Positions 22,103 to 34,474 are shown, counted from the first letter of the stretch. The stretch is DNA of 64,000 bases from Clarireedia homoeocarpa (GCA_001465935.1 LNKV01000018.1:580542-644541); one strand, 5' to 3'. The notes: generated by a model not told the origin, from the sequence alone. A program made the numbers and translations.

Positions 22103-24519
22103 ATGGGGATAAACGGTATACGCGCATTCATTACTGTTTTCTTGTCCTGGTGCCGTTGTATTGACAGTCTACAGGTCTCCTGCCTTTGCTCAAATCCATC
22201 CAGAAGCCATGCACACTGAAGAAGTTTGAGGGGAAGACCCTTGGCGTCGACGCTTATGGCTGGCTGCATCGAGGGACCGTGGCATGTGCTATGGATATTG
22301 CTTTGGGCAAGCCGACTAGAAAGTACTAAGAAGCATATCAAACTTCTCTGGATGGCCTGCTAACCAAGAGCAGATATGTTGAATATTGCATGCACCGAGT
22401 GCGAATGTTGCAGCATTTCGGTGTTACCCCCTACTTGATATTCGACGGGGACTACTTGCCAAGCAAGGCAGCTACGGAGAAGGATAGGGAAAAGCGTCGA
22501 CTGGAGAGCACACGGGCTGGACAAGAACTGCTGAGGGCAGGGAAGATGTCGCAAGCATATATGGAATTTCAGAAAGCAGTTGATGTGACTCCGGATATGG
22601 CTCGCCATGTCATCGACGAACTTAAGAAGGTCGGAGTTCAGTATATCGTTGCGCCCTACGAAGCCGATGCCCAGATGGTATATTTGGAACGACAAGGAAT
22701 AATTGATGGAATATTATCAGAGGACTCTGACCTTCTCGTGTTTGGCGCGAAATGTCTTTTGACAAAGTTGGATCAATACGGGAATTGCATTGAAATCAAC
22801 AAGGCTGACTTCTGCGCTTGCAAAGATGTTAATCTGACCGGCTGGTCCGATACCGAATTTCGGACCATGGCGATTCTAAGTGGCTGTGATTATCTAGCAA
22901 GCATAAACAATATGGGGCTAAAGACGGCTTACCGACTGGTCAGGAAATACAAGACTGTGGAGAAGGTGATCAGAATGATTCAATTTGACGGAAAATTCCA
23001 TATACCGAAAGGTTACCTGGAAGCTTTTTATCAAGCCGAATTCACCTTTTTGCATCAAAGAGTTTTCTGCCCTGTCTCCCTCACCTTAGTATTTCATACT
23101 CCACCTGAGGAGCCTCTTGGTCAAGATCAATCCCAATTTATCGGGCCTTATGTTGAACCAGAGATAGCTCAAGGGGTTGCGAAAGGTGATCTAAATCCAG
23201 TCACTAAACAACGCATTATTGTCGACCGAAAAGACAAGACGGTGTCCTCCTTTATGGCTCCGAAGACTCAGCATCGCTCTCTTTCGACAAACGACCTCAA
23301 AAAGGGTGTCTCGATCGGCAACTACTTTAAGCCACAGCGCAGACCTCTTGCAGAACTCGATGTTAACTGCTTCACCCCGTCGCAAAGTCAGCAAGAACTT
23401 CTTTCTAGGGCCTCGGGGCAATGGATTGCTGATCCTGTTCGTCCATATCTACAACGATCTACAACTCAACCCGAACCCGAGCTGCCACTGCACTCAGTCT
23501 CTCGAGCTGCTAGACCGATCGGTAGGCGACTCAATTCACTCAATGAACCACGCGCACCCAAGCGAGCTCGTTTGTGCGAAGATGATGACCTTCTACAAAC
23601 TCCCGGCACCGGCCAGAATGTGGAGGTTGAACGAAGCCGATTCTTCGCATCAGCGCCCCAACATGATAGCTCGAGCGCTCTTGAAGTCTCGAAGCAGAGG
23701 AAGTCGAGGAAAAAGGAAGATATCACTATCTTCTCTGATGATTCTATCGAGGAAGCCACGCTGAGCCTTCCAGATGTCAGCGAGCTTCCAGGAAAGAAAC
23801 CACCGAAAGTCAGTATCTACAAGGACAATAATAAACTTACCAGCACTGTGACGGCTTCAGTTGACTCTCGGGCTTCGCATACTTCTCAAGCTACTCTTTC
23901 ACAGTCTACGGCCGCATCCTCTACTTGTAGTATCACCGAGCAGTCACCGACATCTTCCGTCGAACGTTCAACATCCGTTCTGGGTGATCTCAAGAGCAGG
24001 TTTAGTTTCGGTGCTACCACTGTTTCAACACCGAAGTCTGTTGCGAATTATAGCTTACCAACTCCACCATCTTCAGCTCAATACCAATCCAAAATTCCAA
24101 TCGCTGTCAAGTCGACCCCAACTACATCTGCGAAAAGCTCAATCGCTTCTAATAGGACCATACTTACCCCCTTGCAACGACTTGGCGCTGCTGCTTCAGG
24201 TAGATTCAAAATGCCACCCACTCCTCCGTTGACCCCAATGCTGGCAAACGGACCAATTGCATGCCTTCGCCAAGGCAGTGTGCCTTTCCCAGAAGTCGAG
24301 GTAAACACAAAGAAGATTGAACCTGTCGAGCCTGCATCCATTCCTCTTCCTTCTGTTGATGAGATTGAAAAGATAGCACTGGGCATGGGAAAAGGCAGCG
24401 AAGACTTGATTGTTCCAAACAGTGATGATGAATATGAACCATTATCGCCTATCAAGGAGAGCACAGGTGGCGCCCTAGGCTTAGATCTCAACCTAGGGAG
24501 ATTCTCCTATGTTGGATAG
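22103..24519 (+). CDS. EXO1: Exonuclease 1 (Rad2/XPG family)
   Basis: Three exons (22103-22115, 22175-22322, 22374-24519) give 768 aa. The 13-nt first exon codes MGIN plus one base and must be spliced to produce the invariant start MGINGLLPLLKSIQ; the larger open frame starts only at residue 64. Active-site blocks of the Rad2 family are present: LGVDAYGWLH, LIFDGDYLPSK, VAPYEADAQMVYLE, GILSEDSDLLVFG and ILSGCDYL followed by a helix-two-turn-helix region. The second half is Ser/Thr/Pro-rich and unstructured, ending NLGRFSYVG. Exo1 resects 5' ends at double-strand breaks and acts in mismatch repair and at telomeres. No damage to the catalytic part is seen. Confidence 0.93.
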
Positions 24520-26229
24520 AAGCACGGTATCCAAAGATGCGACCTACGATATTCTGTTATTAATATACCACCGTCAAATATGTATGCTAACACTGGACGG
24601 ACGAAGCCTGGTGAACATTCGCAGAGACAAAAGGAGAGAAAAAAAAGTTTTATTACTGCTATCAAATTCCTTGTTGTTTTTCAATTTCTTGCGTAACGGA
24701 GTATAGAGAGATTGGAGGGGAAGCGCTTTGTTTTTAACTCTTCACAACATTACTGAGTATAAGATTGGTGTCTGGGAGTGTAACACATAAGGGAAGGGGA
24801 TTCATTCTTTTGATCGATCGATTGATTAATTGCTTGCTTGCGGTTGAGATTATTTGGTCTGCTTTTTCTTCTTCATAGATACCAAATCCATAGACTGGGT
24901 GGAGGAGCGATTGGTGTGAATGAAAGTAAAATTAAAAAAAATATATATATAGAGGGGAGAGGAAGGGTGAGAGGAAGGGGAAGGGAAAGTCCAAGTCATA
25001 TTGTCATCGTCACTGGTGTTACTTTAGTTGAGATTGGTATTGGTATATGATATGTTTGAAATGGGTGATGTGAATGGATTGATGATGGGTGGGGTGATTA
25101 TGAGTAGGAGAGAATAGGAAGGAGAATGAGAAGGAGAAGGAGAATGAAATAAGATATTGGATATTTGCTAAAGCCCTGCTCTCAAAAACGTAAATCGACT
25201 CTCCAAATATTTGTGAGTGTGATACTCGAGTAGGACGCTAATAGTGGGAAACCAAACCATGACCATAGCAATTGACGTGGTCGAGGTTCTCTAATAAGCT
25301 GGGCATAGTTCATAGTTATAAATGGCAGTCGATAATAGACGCTTATAGAAGAAGAATATGCAGGATATCACACATACACTGTCACAGTATGCAACCGTAT
25401 GGACATAACTTCTTCACCTTACACACGCGTACTGAAACATAGAGTATACAATTTCCCATTCAATCCATATCTGTTCTGATTTTGTTCCTGTCCTATTTAT
25501 CCTCATCTCATTTATATAAGTATATCACCGTCTCTCCTTGCCTCTCCCGTTCCCTCCTCCGCCCCTCCACTTGCGACTGCTCCTATATTCCTCCTCAGTA
25601 AGTCAAATCAGTTTCCCATGTACTCCTCCATCAATCCTAACCCCATCCATCTGTCCATTTAGCTAGCCAGTGTCAACCTATAACCTCATCCCAATATTGC
25701 CAGGTCGCTACATAAATACGAAGAAGGAAAACAAACTAAAATCAGGGAAGAGGACCAAAAAAAAGACAATCCCACCTGCCCATATTCCTTCCCTGTCCGC
25801 TCAGCATTTGCTCCAGAATCAAATGTAAAATCACAAAGAGAGAGAAGAATGCTCCATGCGATGCCATACTATGCCACGCCACCGTGTGCTGAAGTCTTCG
25901 TTGCATAGGGTGATGTACCGATATGCAGTCGCCAATGCAAACTCCGGGTCCAACCAAGAGAAAAGTAGAACCGAGAAGAGGAGAAAATATATTTAAACCG
26001 GGTGCAAACTCCAAATAATGCATAGCTTGTTCAATCGAGTGCTGAGGGATGCATCGCAATTGCCAGATCAGAAAAGGGGAGTTTGGTTTACAAGACAGTA
26101 GTGATCTAAAAGGAAAGAAGCCTCGCAGGACAGGTATAAAATTGAAGGCATGTGGTTCGAAAATGTTAATTCCAGTCCTTTGTTGGTCTAGGAGTCAGAA
26201 CGTGAAGTAGAAGCTTTTCGAGGTGTTGA
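24520..26229. other. 1.7-kb gap between convergent genes
   Basis: Between the EXO1 and Ariadne stop codons. It is AT-rich, with A/G-rich stretches (24930-25000, 25090-25160) and CT-rich stretches near 25530-25570. No convincing gene. Confidence 0.5.
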
Positions 26230-27989
26230 TTAGGGACTTTGTTGAAAACTCCATTTTCCTGTAAAGATGTGTGTGTAATCAGTAAACCCGTTTCCGATAA
26301 ATATATGCTGGTAGATGCGCAAAACAGGACCCAAGAGAGCAAGCGACTAGGGAAGAGAAACGTGTAATCAGAATGTAGTACTCCAGGACCACGCACCATT
26401 TGCCAGGTTGTCGGCTGTGTCGGCCAGAAGAATAACCCGACGTTTGTTGCAGTACGAGGTCTTATCCATGATCTCGACTTTTAGCTTCTGTTGTGCAAGT
26501 TCCTGAACAGGTTTCTCGAACATTTCTGATAACGCCTCAACAGCCATCTCTAAATCCCTTTGGTTGTCTTCGAACATTTCCGTAAGATTGTTGCGCTGAA
26601 GATAGAAAGCGAATGCGTAAGTCCATTTAAGCGTCTGACGACATGTTTGCAAAGCTTGAGAGGCAGAATTGAGGTATTGGACTTCGATCCAAGATAGCCC
26701 AGATGCAGATTGAAGCTGAATCATCTTCTTCTCCGTCTTGTTGTAAATATCCTTATCCAGCTTCGCAGATTGTTCATGGTTAGCATAACGATTGTAGTAA
26801 TGTAAATAGCGTTCGAGAGATACTCGGGACTTAGCCTGAGCATCTCGAGCTTCTGAGCCGCTCTTTTCCTCGAACCTATTACAGTTATACCAACTCGTGC
26901 CGTGTTCGGACCATAAGCCCATACACATCCAGCAAAACTCGTGCTTACACTTTCGGCACGTCATATGGTTGCATCCTCCGTTTTTCTCGATCGTAGAATT
27001 ACATTTGGGGCACTCCTTCGTGTTGGCAGAAATCCAGTTGGCAGTCTCCGAGTCATCTGCACACTTCTTCAACCATTTCTTGACCAGTTCGCAAGGCGCA
27101 GGTTGGTGATCTGCTAATATGCAACCGAAACAGAAACGATGCTTGCAATCGCAAGCAACCGTGGGAACAACCTTATCGAGGTCCTTCTTCTTGATCGCGC
27201 ACTCGATGGCATTTTGGCAGTCCGGAGCAGGGCACCATTTTAAGAATTCCTTGTCCTCGACGTATGTTCGGGTGAGAAGTTCGTGGTACCGGGATTTTAA
27301 GTCGGCAGCAACCAGTAAATCTAAGGACCTGCTATCCATTATCCGACGACATCCGTCATGTGGACATTGGATACGAGCTGCCTCGCCCTCCTCCTTGATC
27401 TTTTGTGTTAAATAGTGATTGTAACAATCGACGCAGTATCGGTGGCCGCATTTCATAGCAAATGATTGCAATCCAGGCTCATCCTCGCAGCAAATGTCGC
27501 ACATGAAGTTGGGAATAACCTCGAGCTTTGGTGGTCCGGTTTTACTCGGCCCTAAGCCAGCATCATCAAGTACTTTCATCGCCCGGTCCATGTAATCCTC
27601 GATTAAACGTTCCTTGTTCCATCTAAAGTGTCGGAGAAGAATTGCCGCATCCTCTTTAGTTATGTTGAGGATCATGTTAACCTCGTTGATAAGCTCATCC
27701 TGTTGTGCCTGAATATCCTCGGGATGGTGGACTTTGAAGTTGATATCGAACGATTTCTTTTTCTTCTGAGACTGATCATCTTGTGTGAGATCTGGTGCTG
27801 GTTCCTCGAAGCCAAACTCTAAACAGTATTTACGTCAGCGGGCGAAACAGCAACAAGTGTGATGTTGGTGTGGCGAGGAGGTAAACATAATTACATACCG
27901 TCTTCAGATTCGTTCTCGACCTCGCTCTCGTCCATAAGGACATCCAGCTCACTGGATCCTCCAGACATGAAGTCGTCGTCAGAGTCCAT
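26230..27989 (-). CDS. Ariadne-type RBR E3 ubiquitin ligase
   Basis: Three exons (27989-27899, 27818-26397, 26258-26230) give 513 aa. An acidic start (MDSDDDFMSGGSSELD) leads to a UBA-like region (ITKEDAAILLRHFRWNKERL), RING1 from Cys137 (CDICCEDEPG), an IBR, and RING2 from about residue 300, with the probable catalytic Cys313 in NGGCNHMTC. An Ariadne domain of about 200 residues follows. In this family RING1 binds the E2 and ubiquitin passes through the RING2 cysteine. The last 138-bp intron (GTGCGT at 26396 to CAG at 26259) is my inference: spliced, the protein ends NLANGKWSFQQSP, as in related proteins. Unspliced, it would end NLANGAWSWSTTF. An in-frame extension of 71 codons precedes the chosen ATG. 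Confidence 0.88.
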
Positions 27990-28827
27990 ACCGGCCGTGA
28001 GTGGTGATGGAGGGGTTTCAATCGTCTCCGATCCTGCTTGATTTGGTGCTGCTGAGGCGACCCTCTTACTGGACCTTTTTGTGTTCTTGTCGGATGCTGA
28101 TAGCGCCTCAGCGGCCTTTCTCTTCTTCGGTTGGGAAGAAATGTTGACGACTGTTTGTAAGTGGTGCTTCGAACTCGTCAGAGCCGACGAGATCCCAGGC
28201 ACACGAGGCTATCGAATTGGCTGATTTGATGAATGACTGACTCTTATCAATGAGTCAGGTGGGCAATATATTACGAGGCAATCTGACCACTTTGATGAAT
28301 GATCACGAGAATCCGAACCGCTTCTACAACGAGGCCAAGTCTGCGATGGCGAGGTGTGAGTTTGAGGAATTGTTGTAAGAAGATCGATGGTGGAAGGAGC
28401 AATCTACTTTAGGTTGTTTCTGGCTCCGGTTGTCCAAATGCTAGATTCTGACTAAGTAGCTCCGTTGTGAACTACAGTGACCAATTACGCGCACATACAC
28501 ATTATTAATATGTGGCAATGCAGTTAATAATTCGGTGCATGTCGCAGGAAATACCGAATGCTGTTTTACCGCCAGGTTTGGGGATGCACCAATTCTGTAC
28601 GGCAAGTTGCCGTTGGTTTCTCTGCAGCGACACAAATATCAGAGAAGACATATTTCTCGGTCTTGTGCCATCTGAGCAGTCAGACAGCCAGGGGACAAAG
28701 GCTACACGTGATGGCACATGCATATAGAGCAGAATAAGAAAAACTTGTTCCCTTGAAGTCTGCTAATGAGTCCATAGATGCAGCTTGAAGTGAACATTCA
28801 TCTATCTACCGATCTATCTATCCATAC
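27990..28827. other. Intergenic, nothing recognised
   Basis: Holds the Ariadne promoter and the 3' flank of the GH93 gene. An open frame to 28202 is in frame with Ariadne but lacks conserved sequence. No other feature seen. Confidence 0.5.
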
Positions 28828-30031
28828 CTATACAGCCTCCGCCAACCCCTTCTCAATATCGATCACACTAACTGTAACCCTATTCGTCGTACTAGGTGGC
28901 AGTACACCTCCTCCAGCAATCAACAAATGATTCTTGTTCCCGTTCAGAACTCTCAAGTGTCTGGTATATGAAATTCCCTCGGGGGTAGGTATCTTCTTCC
29001 ACGCATCTTTCGCACCCAGTGCTTGGTTTACGAACACTTCGCTTGCGCCTCCACAGCTCACAAGGATCGTTCCGTCCTTGCCACCTACAGGGCTCCAGGT
29101 GAGATAAGGCGACCCGAAAGGTTGGACTTTTGTGTCTGTAACAATGGGAATTCCGGTGGCGTTGATGAATGTGAGAGGGGAGGAGGAAATGCGGTAGTAC
29201 ACAGGGAATGAATAACTTCCGCTAACTAGTGTTGGACCTCCACCATACTCATAAGTCATCATGTACTTCTTGTTAGGCAATTGAGTGATGGTGGTCATGC
29301 CTGGTCGAGCAGTGTAGGTTGAATAGGTTACATCATCGACAACAGGGCCCCAGTTGACGAGGTCCGAGGAAACCGTATGCACAAGTTTTTGGCCGTAGAG
29401 GGGATCACGTTGATCTGAATAGTACACTGCGGCGAATGATCAATACTTATTGATGTTTAGAAGCTGAAGCAAACTTACAAACAATGTCCCCTTTATAGGC
29501 AAGAAGGAACGGCTCCCAAATAGCTGGAATACCGTTGTCAGGTACCGCAGCACCACCGTTCGCCACTGTCGAAACGTATTCCCAGCTGTATCCCTTGTCC
29601 AAGCTAGCGTAGACATCAATCTGCGTCTCACTCAGATCCGTTGGGATTGAGTTACCAGCAAGAAGGATAGTACCAGCAGGATACTTTCCAACTCTCTCCG
29701 TCATGTAATACAAGAATGGTTGATAACGTAAACCCCATCCGTTGACCTGGTCAGTCACATTGGAGATATGGTGCCATGTCTCACCTCCATCCGTGCTCCT
29801 GAAGATTGGGAAGTAGACGAGCGGTGGTTCAGGGCTGTAGTTCTCCCATGTAGCCAAGAGGACATTTCCAGGAAGTTCTACAGTTCGAGCATACAGAACA
29901 CCTGGATCAGTCCAATTGGCACCCGGGGTGAAGATGGTGACATTGGAGAAAGTGCTGAAAGGTTTGAGAGCAGGTGCTGCAAGAACTGTCTCGAGCACTG
30001 CAGCAAGCAGTGTGAAGAAAAGGAACCGCAT
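28828..30031 (-). CDS. Secreted GH93-type exo-arabinanase-like protein
   Basis: Two exons (30031-29479, 29426-28828) with a 52-bp intron give 383 aa. A signal peptide (MRFLFFTLLAAVLETVLAAP) is followed by a sialidase-like propeller: DPGVLYARTVELPGNVLLAT, WENYSPEPP, an Asp-box STDGGETW, QVNGWGLRYQPFLYY, AGTILLAGNSIP, a second Asp-box-like SLDKGYSW, NGIPAIWEPFL, and YYSDQRDP in exon 2. This series matches GH93 enzymes, which release arabinobiose from the non-reducing end of linear alpha-1,5-arabinan in pectin. An upstream in-frame ATG (30064) would put nine polar residues before the signal peptide and lies only 24 bp from a TATA box, so I chose 30031. First of three adjacent secreted-protein genes. 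Family firm; exact substrate inferred. Confidence 0.85.
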
Positions 30032-30087
30032 CGTAGAATGTAGGCGCAAAGAGACGGGAAACATGGATGACCGGAAGAAACATATGA

Positions 30088-30095
30088 CTTTTATA
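30088..30095 (-). promoter_or_regulatory. TATA box of the GH93-type gene
   Basis: TATAAAAG on the minus strand, 57 bp before the chosen start codon. The spacing fits a transcript start near 30060, downstream of the alternative upstream ATG. Confidence 0.6.
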
Positions 30096-31337
30096 CTTAC
30101 TCTGCGAGCCTACTAGCTCTCATACTGAGCTGCAAGTTTGTGATTCCGGGGAAAATACCCCGCATAAAGCCATGCAAAAGTAGTAATCCACCTGGGTAGC
30201 CATTAAACCATGCAAAATGTGTTCCTAGAGAATAGCTCGCAAGATAGTTTCTCCGTATGCGCTCCAATCAGAATCGTGCGTCTGGCAGTGCTGTGTGGCG
30301 AGCGGAGAATATCCTACCTGGCATGTGGAGCCGATATGTTCACATTGGATATCGGACCAGTATGTGATGACGGTGAGGCCATGGAACTCGTCAATAATGT
30401 TTTTTCCGTAATATAGACAACGTGGAGCTGCCAGCTGAAGTGGAGCTCCTCGGTCCGGAGTAAAGAACGATCCCGTTCTAGACAATCAGTAACAGTAACG
30501 TAACTATAAGAAGTGAAGTTATAAAGCCAGTGACTAAGTGACAACATTCTTGGGAGTAACTGTGACGGCTTATACATCGATATATCATGGCTTATGTAGC
30601 GGTTCTTCTCACATGAACTGCTTCGCTCGTTGTTCTTTTCAGCAATAACTGATTGTTGTGATAATTTGAGCTCGCGCCAAATTCGGCGGCTGCTTAGTTC
30701 TACTAGAATCTAACCTTAAGTTAATTCTGAGGTTTTATGTCCTGCGGCGACCATGTACTCGAAGGTTGGGATTTGATGTCTTTTATAAATTGTTCATGCT
30801 CAAGGCTCATAACAATTTCCGTGACAACTACATCGCAAGCGAGCAATTCGGCAGTCAGTCTCAAAAGGACCAATCACCTGCACGCCGAGGATGAAAGTAC
30901 TCGGCCCAAGTTTTATCAGGCAGGCGCCCACCCTGTGAAAAGAAGGAGATCATACTGCTAGCATCGTGAGAATGTCTCGAGTCTTGACAGTTAGCGCTCA
31001 AGACACCATCTCCACAATTATCCAACGTTCCAAAGTTGTCCGCATGAAACTCGCTACATCTTGCTGTATCCCGGAGCGATCAATGCTCTCTCCCACATTA
31101 AGCTTAAGCTTGCGAAGTGATGGGCCAGTAGCCCTGCTCGGCCGGCCTTGACCGTCGTATTGAACTTCATGATACGCAGAATAGTCTAATTTTCATCTGA
31201 TACTAAGATGATCGCTTTCTCCGTGGTTGTGTCAGCGCCGTGTCAGACATCCGAAGTTGGCCAAACCTCGTCTGAAGTCACCGTCTCATCTTGCTTCTGC
31301 CGGCCACAGTTGTCCACCTCTATGGGATGAATCGACA
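30096..31337. other. Shared upstream region of two secreted-protein genes
   Basis: About 1.2 kb between the TATA boxes of the divergent GH93 and small cysteine-rich protein genes. It probably carries the upstream elements of both. Short open frames at 30737-31151 have no protein-like features. Confidence 0.5.
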
Positions 31338-31346
31338 TATAAAATA
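31338..31346 (+). promoter_or_regulatory. TATA box of the small cysteine-rich protein gene
   Basis: TATAAAATA, 168 bp before the start codon, followed by a long pyrimidine-rich leader. Confidence 0.55.
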
Positions 31347-31513
31347 GCTTCGACATCCCAAAGATCTTTCCTCTTCATCCCATCATTCACAGCTCAGATC
31401 TTCCTCTTCATTCGCATTTCAATCGCTACCCGCCGGTCGGACATTCATTTAATTTCATATAATTCATACCAATACAATCTTTGTTCTCTTCAAAACAACA
31501 ATCAACAGTCAAA

Positions 31514-31897
31514 ATGCAATTCTCAAACACAATCGCTTTCTTCGCCCTCATGGCCTTCTCCACCGCCGCTATAATCGAAACTCCCGTTCAAGGCGCGATT
31601 CGTCGTGATGTTCTCCTCCAAGAGCGCGCCGGCGCCAATGCCAATCGCCCTGTCGCATCCGGCAACTGCTGCGTGCCAAACACCAGCTTGAAGGAGGACG
31701 TGTGCACGACCGCTACTGGAAAGGCTGGTCTTTGCTTGCCCCTTGGTGCGAGCTTCAACTGTGAGTATCTGATTCTCCGTCTTTAAAAGTTCCTTTGCTA
31801 ATGTGATGAAGGTAACGGAGCTTTGAACTGTATTGATAAAAGCACTGTTAAGTGCAATCCTAATGTCTTGGAGAATGGTCGTCCGACTTGCAGATAG
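31514..31897 (+). CDS. Small secreted cysteine-rich protein (effector-like)
   Basis: Two exons (31514-31760, 31812-31897) joined over a 51-bp intron (GTGAGT..AAG) give 110 aa. The first 19 residues form a signal peptide (MQFSNTIAFFALMAFSTAA). An Arg-Arg pair at 30-31 in a short propeptide-like stretch could be a Kex2-type site. The mature part has eight cysteines at 52, 53, 64, 74, 83, 89, 97 and 109, starting with a CC pair, enough for four disulfides. This is the profile of fungal apoplastic effector candidates or knottin-like proteins. The spacing does not match hydrophobins (which need two CC pairs), and I do not recognise a named family. The reading frame after the intron ends CNPNVLENGRPTCR. 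Its role is unknown; the neighbourhood suggests action outside the cell. Confidence 0.75.
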
Positions 31898-32779
31898 ATG
31901 GGGAGCAATCCTGGGAAGAGGATGGATGGTCACTGTATGAAAATGGAGGATTCTCGGCCCTCAGGCCTGTAGGATGTTATTGCCGGTGAAATGGCAACAC
32001 AGTACAATATGGTTCTAAATTTTGTATTTATCTATATGACACCTACACCTAGAATATATCAAGTTCAATCTCCACCCAGTGTCTGCATGATCTTGCTAGT
32101 CAGTAAAAATGACATTAGGTGAAAATCTGTCAGAGTTAGTATGCTGCTAGTTGCAGTTAGTAATGATCTGATCAACGGTCCAATACAGATGCTTTACTGC
32201 CAGGCTCTGATATCTCTAAATCCGACTGCCAGACTAATCTCTTTGGCTGGCTACCCCCATACTGCCGTCTAGCCGGACGATAATCGACCTAACCACTAAA
32301 AGGCTAACCTTACAGAAGAGAGATTACGAGAACCCCCAAAACGTCTCACAACCCTGTAACAACTCCCTATCAGTCTACATGGCAAGGAAAATCACTGACC
32401 ACCATGTCACACTAATAAATTAGGCATATAACATGAAACAGAGTCAGAAGCATAGGCTTAAAAAATACATTTTCACCAACTAGCCAGCTGGCAGCCCGGC
32501 TGGCCAGGAAGGTTTTTTTCCCCTAAGAATGAAAAGAAGAGAAAGTATATATACATGACATCCCAAAAACATGCTATTTCGACAAAAGCATAGCACTGAT
32601 CGGCCTGCAGTTCGCGTGTAGATGTTGAATAAGACTTGTACGGGTAGCTTTGAGAAGTCTTCATATCTAATCTACTGGGGCAGCAGTCTTGGAACAAATG
32701 ATACCAGTCGCTATGTATCTTGATCCTAACCGACTTCAACCCCTACTGAACACCGCCCCCATATCCACTTCCTTGGCGC
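31898..32779. other. Convergent 3' gap, nothing recognised
   Basis: 880 bp between the stop codons of the small secreted protein and the expansin-like gene. No gene or clear repeat seen. Confidence 0.5.
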
Positions 32780-33785
32780 TTAAGCATAGTTGGTGGTGGC
32801 CGTGGTGACTTTCTTAGAAGTCATATCTACGTCCTTCACTATGACCTGGCTACCTGTCTCCGAAGTGACTCTGACCCAAGCGGTCTTTGTGCCTGTTCCA
32901 CCTGAAGATGGGAATTCGAAGAAGTTGTTGATGTTTCTCGTCGTTGGCTTCCATGTAGCGCCGGAATCGGAGGAGACTTCCATTGAAGCAGTGCGGAGGA
33001 TTGCGTTTTCGACTGTTGCTGCGAACCAGTATTGCGAAGAGCCACCGTGCATTGCGATTTGGAGAGGGGTGGTGATGGGGCAGGGGACGTGAGCCCATTG
33101 GATGTCGATCTCGCCGAGAGACTTGTCGGCAAGTTGGGAGAACATGTCGGGGCTCATGTCGAGGTGGACTGCATCTCCACCGGTTTTGTTGGTGATCTGT
33201 TTGTGTCAAAAGTCATTAGTAAAGCCGTTCAACTCGAATGGTTTGTGTGTAGTCAAGAGCTTAGCATACCATGGCGATCTTCTTCTTTCCCTGGTAGGTG
33301 ACCTCAACACATCCACCGCAGTTGTAGCTGCTATTCCAGATCAACTCCGACACGCAAGTTGAGCCGGCGATCGAGGCTGGGAGAACATAATCCACAAAGG
33401 CGCATGCTCCGCCTTGCCAGCAGCTCTCCTCTCCGCAGTTTTCACCATACCAAGTTCCATCACCATTGACTGATGCACTAGTAGCGCTGCTGGAAGACGA
33501 GGCGGCGAGAGAGACAGAAGTAGCTGGAGAAGATGTAGCTACAGCAAGAGCTGAAGACTTGGCCACTGTAAGCATGGTTGTTGATGAAATAGGGGACAAG
33601 CTTGACGACAAAACTGTAGCCTGGGTACCCGAGGCTGAAGCAGCGAGAGAGGGTACTTCGGTGCTGGCGGCGACAGGCTCAATGGCTGCTGAGGTATAGT
33701 CCGACTCGCAGACATCGTCATAAGCTACTGCTGCAGCAAGGCTCAAGGTCGCAAACCCGAGGAAAGTAGATGCTTTGAACAACAT
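32780..33785 (-). CDS. Secreted expansin-like protein
   Basis: Two exons (33785-33270, 33196-32780) with a 73-bp intron give 310 aa. Signal peptide (MLFKASTFLGFATLSLAAAVA), then a Ser/Thr/Ala-rich linker to about residue 105, a likely O-glycosylated region. The double-psi beta-barrel expansin domain begins GDGTWYGENCGEESCW and continues through CSELIWNSSYNCGGCVEVTY and IDIQWAHVPCP, then a C-terminal beta domain like CBM63 (QIAMHGGSSQYWFAATVENA, WVRVTSETGSQVIVKDVD). Microbial expansins loosen plant cell-wall polysaccharides without hydrolysis. HLDMS replaces the usual HFDLS. The linker makes the gene unusual in length compared with bare two-domain expansins. Third member of the local secreted-protein set. 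Confidence 0.82.
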
Positions 33786-33884
33786 TTTGAAAGAATGACA
33801 CGTGAAGTTACTTTAAAAGAGTGACTAGTGAAGGGAAAGACAGAAAGGATGGTGATGACAGAAACATGAAAGGAATCAAGCCTT

Positions 33885-33892
33885 TATTTATA
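33885..33892 (-). promoter_or_regulatory. TATA box of the expansin-like gene
   Basis: TATAAATA on the minus strand, 100 bp before the start codon. Confidence 0.5.
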
Positions 33893-34412
33893 AAGACGAG
33901 AACATTCAAGGCTTCCAGAATGTCCCATTTTCTTCTTGGATGGTATTGATAGGGAAATGAATCTTGACTTCCGCAAAGTGAACCCCCGTTGGTTGGTTAC
34001 CCAAGGTAAGAGATAGATTAAACTAAGAACGGTCTTTACAGCACTTCCGTAAAGAGGAACACCACATGGGACTGAGTTATGTTAGTATGATTTTCGCTCT
34101 AGAAATTTGCCTAATCAGGAAACGTGTAAGAAAAATTTCCGAAATCAAGCCTTCCGGATAGCTAAATCCGCCCTTAGATTTTGTATACTTCGTACATAGT
34201 ACTTGTATACTTTGTAGGTGGGTTCAAATACAAGTACCATCGTACCATGTGTCATACCTTTAACTTAGAAATGATAATATTAACTGTCGTTGCGGTCTGG
34301 AACAAAGCGGGGCTTAAGTGTCTTGGAGAGCGTTGACATTTCTGAGGAGGACCAGAAGTTCGATATACTGTAACTAAATGAAGGAGCTTGCAAGCGGAGA
34401 GTTTGAGTTACT

Positions 34413-34474
34413 TTTGTAAAGATATCTTGTAATTCGTAAAGATATCTTGTAATTCGTAAAGACATCTTGTAAGG
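34413..34474. repeat. 20-bp tandem repeat, about three copies
   Basis: Unit GATATCTTGTAATTCGTAAA at 34421-34440 and 34441-34460, flanked by partial copies on both sides (TTTGTAAA before, GACATCTTGTAA after). Confidence 0.85.

Noticed and set aside
30737..31151. Two short plus-strand frames between the GH93 and cysteine-rich protein genes
   Set aside because: No start context, domain or codon pattern; they lie in the shared upstream region of two TATA-driven genes.
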